31,399 bases of DNA. Source: a virus. The translations under genes and the position numbers were made by a program. The notes beneath the pieces are model-generated. The model saw nothing but the letters and a program-made list of their open reading frames with translations. It had not been told where the DNA came from and did no database searches. The DNA lies in IMG/VR virus record IMGVR_UViG_3300005605_000578, positions 1-31,399 of that record; one strand, written 5' to 3'. The first letter of the stretch is position 1, and every line of letters begins with the position of its first letter. Shown here one piece after another: positions 29,644 to 31,399 of this stretch.

Positions 29644-30474
29644 ATGATTAATAAAATAGAACAAGTAGTTAAAACCCACTACACAGAGGGAATAGGTTAT
29701 AAAAGTAAAGTAGGCAGTAAAGATACTTGGAAGATAGATAGGTGGGAAGAGGATACATATGAAAATATGATACCTTCATATCATACAGATTTCAAGGGTG
29801 GTGGAGACCTAGAGTTACCTAACAAATATCGTAATAATATAGACACCTTATCTTTATATCTTACAGATATGATATTTAATGAACACTGGTTTCGTAGTGA
29901 TACATTTGATACAAATGATGATGGTATATTGTTTCTTGGGTGTAGTTTAACTATGGGTGTTGGTATTGACGATGAACAATTAGTATGGCCTTGGATAGTT
30001 GGAAAACACTTTGATATGAAAGTATGGAATCTTGGTATGGCAGCTCAAGGTGAGGATATGTGTTTTTTACTTGGTAATAAATGGATACCTAAATTAAAAC
30101 CAAAGGCAGTTTGTATGTTGATTCCACCAAAAGGTAGATATTATTTTACAAGACCAGAAGATGTTAAGTGGTTAGAGTGGAAAAAAGAACCATTCTGGTT
30201 TCGTAATAGAGAAAAATGTTTTACACACAACATACGAGAAATGTTCATGACATTGTATGAAAAAGAAAATTTGTATTACAATACATTAAAAGATATTTAT
30301 AGTATTAAGAGTATATGTAATGATTTAAAAATACCATTTATAGTGGAGAGTTATGAAAGATGGATTGATTATGATAAACATGGAACTGCAAAAGATACTC
30401 ATCCAGGCCCATTATACCACGAATGGGTAAGCGAGTTTTTTATCAAGGAATTAAATGAGTCAATTAGTAATTAA
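29644..30474 (+). CDS. SGNH/GDSL-type hydrolase
   Basis: 276 residues. ILFLGCSLTMGVGI places Ser101 in the block I motif (G-x-S-x-x-x-G). Block V is DTHPGPLYHEW with Asp251 and His253. The middle has NLGMAAQGEDM, near where block II/III Gly and Asn are expected (the catalytic Asn is not clear). The family includes esterases, lipases and acetyl-hydrolases acting on carbohydrate or lipid esters. There is no signal peptide. Similar SGNH-like proteins occur in marine T4-type phages with unknown substrate. It overlaps the primase start by 20 bases, so the two are co-transcribed, though functionally unrelated at first sight. Start has no strong ribosome-binding site. Confidence 0.75.
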   Translation: MINKIEQVVKTHYTEGIGYKSKVGSKDTWKIDRWEEDTYENMIPSYHTDFKGGGDLELPNKYRNNIDTLSLYLTDMIFNEHWFRSDTFDTNDDGILFLGCSLTMGVGIDDEQLVWPWIVGKHFDMKVWNLGMAAQGEDMCFLLGNKWIPKLKPKAVCMLIPPKGRYYFTRPEDVKWLEWKKEPFWFRNREKCFTHNIREMFMTLYEKENLYYNTLKDIYSIKSICNDLKIPFIVESYERWIDYDKHGTAKDTHPGPLYHEWVSEFFIKELNESISN

Positions 30475-31375
30475 TATTTTAGACAAAGCCCTTAAATCTA
30501 AGGGTAATAAATTAAAGAAAACAAATGAGTATATGTGGTGGAGTCCATTTATATCTCATCACAAACCAAAATTACAAGTTAATATAGAAACTGGTAAATG
30601 GCATTGTTGGGTTTCAAATCAAGGTGGACATAATCTGTTCCAATTATTAAAACAAGTAAATGCAAATAGAAGTCTATTTAAAGAGTTGAGTGATGCTGTC
30701 GGTTCTACTTATTATACTTCAGATAAAAAAGATAAGAAAGATATTGTATTAAATCTTCCGAAGGAAGCTAAACCATTATATGATGAGAGTGAGTCGGTAC
30801 AGAAGTTACATGCATTAAAGTTCTTATATGAAAGAGGATTATCAGACGAAGATATACTACGATACAATTTACACTATTGTTTAAGTGGTGTGTATCAGAA
30901 TAGAATCATTATACCGAGTTATGATAGTGATGGAGTATTGAATTATTTCGTAGGGAGAGATTTTTATAAAGGTGGAATGAAATATAAAAATCCCCCTATA
31001 CCTAAAGATATTATCGGATTCGATTTATATATAGATTGGAGTCAACCGATTGTTCTTTGTGAGGGAGTATTTGATGCCATTGCTATTAAAAATAACTCTA
31101 TACCATTATTCGGTAAAACCATATTACCTAAACTTTATGAAAAGATTATAAAAAATCGGGTTAAACATATAATAATTTCTTTGGATGAGGACGCATTTGA
31201 CGACTCTCTAAAGATGATAAAAAAATTCTTTAACTCTGGAATTTCCGTAAACTTTGTCAAACTAACGGAAACCGACCCAAGTGAATTGGGGTATATAAAA
31301 ATGATTGACAAATTAGATACTTCAACCGAAGTAAACTTTAAAGAACTAATGAGAATGAAAATCTATGGAAAATAA
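30455..31375 (+). CDS. DNA primase, DnaG/gp61-type
   Basis: 306 residues. The N-terminal region WWSPFISHHKPKLQVN...WHCWVSNQGGHNLFQLL follows the DnaG zinc-ribbon pattern (C-P-F-H...F.V....W.C..C...G), but most zinc-ligand positions are replaced. The catalytic core has NRIIIPSYDSDGVLNYFVGR (about 149-168). The TOPRIM motif is IVLCEGVFDAIAI with Glu203 and IIISLDEDA with Asp244 and Asp246. It would make RNA primers for lagging-strand synthesis with the phage helicase (T4 gp41 partner). Length is close to T4 gp61 (342). Call is confident; the loss of zinc ligands is a variation noted separately. Start overlaps the upstream gene. Confidence 0.85.
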   Translation: MSQLVINILDKALKSKGNKLKKTNEYMWWSPFISHHKPKLQVNIETGKWHCWVSNQGGHNLFQLLKQVNANRSLFKELSDAVGSTYYTSDKKDKKDIVLNLPKEAKPLYDESESVQKLHALKFLYERGLSDEDILRYNLHYCLSGVYQNRIIIPSYDSDGVLNYFVGRDFYKGGMKYKNPPIPKDIIGFDLYIDWSQPIVLCEGVFDAIAIKNNSIPLFGKTILPKLYEKIIKNRVKHIIISLDEDAFDDSLKMIKKFFNSGISVNFVKLTETDPSELGYIKMIDKLDTSTEVNFKELMRMKIYGK

Positions 31376-31399
31376 AATAAAAGTTCCTTTTAGGAAACT
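31365..31399 (+). CDS. Start of a further gene (3' partial)
   Basis: ATG 31365 overlaps the primase stop by eleven bases and reads MENKIKVPFRK to the window edge without a stop. Too short to identify. Listed because the tight overlap is the usual gene junction in this genome. Confidence 0.45.
   Translation, partial: MENKIKVPFRK

Noticed and set aside
1-31399. tRNA genes, attachment sites, transposases or a replication origin
   Set aside because: No cloverleaf, integrase, transposase or terminal inverted repeat pattern was seen on either strand by eye; a tRNAscan run was not possible.

Overview
The window is a densely packed, AT-rich segment of a T4-like contractile-tail (myovirus-type) phage genome. 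The evidence is a gp55-type late sigma factor, a gp5-like spike protein, gp25 and gp6 baseplate wedge proteins in a row, a very large tail protein, several virion-type proteins and a gp61/DnaG-type primase. No tRNA, rRNA, CRISPR array, insertion sequence or integrase was seen. The signal is marine-phage-like rather than enterobacterial. Four of the five exported non-lipoproteins have Gln directly after the predicted signal-peptidase site, a habit known from Bacteroidota. However, strong AGGAG ribosome-binding sites and a perfect TTGACA-N17-TATAAT promoter argue against a typical Bacteroidota host. A related FCB-group marine lineage is my best guess (inference).

Layout. 1-919: the 3' part of an IscU/NifU-like Fe-S scaffold gene and a membrane-anchored 3D-domain (muralytic-type) protein. 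929-6005: a perfect sigma70 promoter drives a tightly overlapping cassette of SAM-dependent methyltransferase, GIY-YIG-like protein, fold-type II PLP enzyme and GT-B-like glycosyltransferase, a candidate nucleic-acid hypermodification module. 6009-7781: HD hydrolase, small membrane/coiled-coil protein and the late sigma factor. 7782-8334: a small minus-strand island (exported Lys-rich protein and a hydrophobic membrane protein) with two terminators. 8511-22885: the virion block. It runs from an unknown protein through a gp5-like spike, two unknowns, gp25, gp6, a DNRLRE-like protein and a coiled-coil protein to a 1597-residue tail protein with an internal Hint domain. A tail-collar-like protein and two proteins sharing a C-terminal module follow.

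22972-29191: an unusual cell-envelope island. It encodes an MscS-like mini-protein, an exported basic protein, a predicted outer-membrane beta-barrel, a 27-residue metallothionein-like peptide, an MshEN-domain membrane protein and a cysteine-less exported thioredoxin-fold protein. It continues with a lipoprotein, a charged coiled-coil protein, a two-helix holin-like protein, a basic micro-protein, a PAP2 phosphatase, another exported protein and a small HExxH metallopeptidase. 29225-31399: a PD-(D/E)xK nuclease, an SGNH hydrolase, the primase and the start of another gene.

How it fits together. A TATTTAT motif, twice inside an identical 15-mer, lies in gene orientation before the virion block, the tail-collar-like gene and the envelope island. 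It is a candidate late promoter for the gp55-type sigma factor. The modification cassette instead has a host-type promoter, so early modification and late virion/envelope remodelling would be separate programmes. The most interesting parts are the envelope island (including the metallothionein-like gene) and the methyltransferase/PLP/glycosyltransferase cassette.
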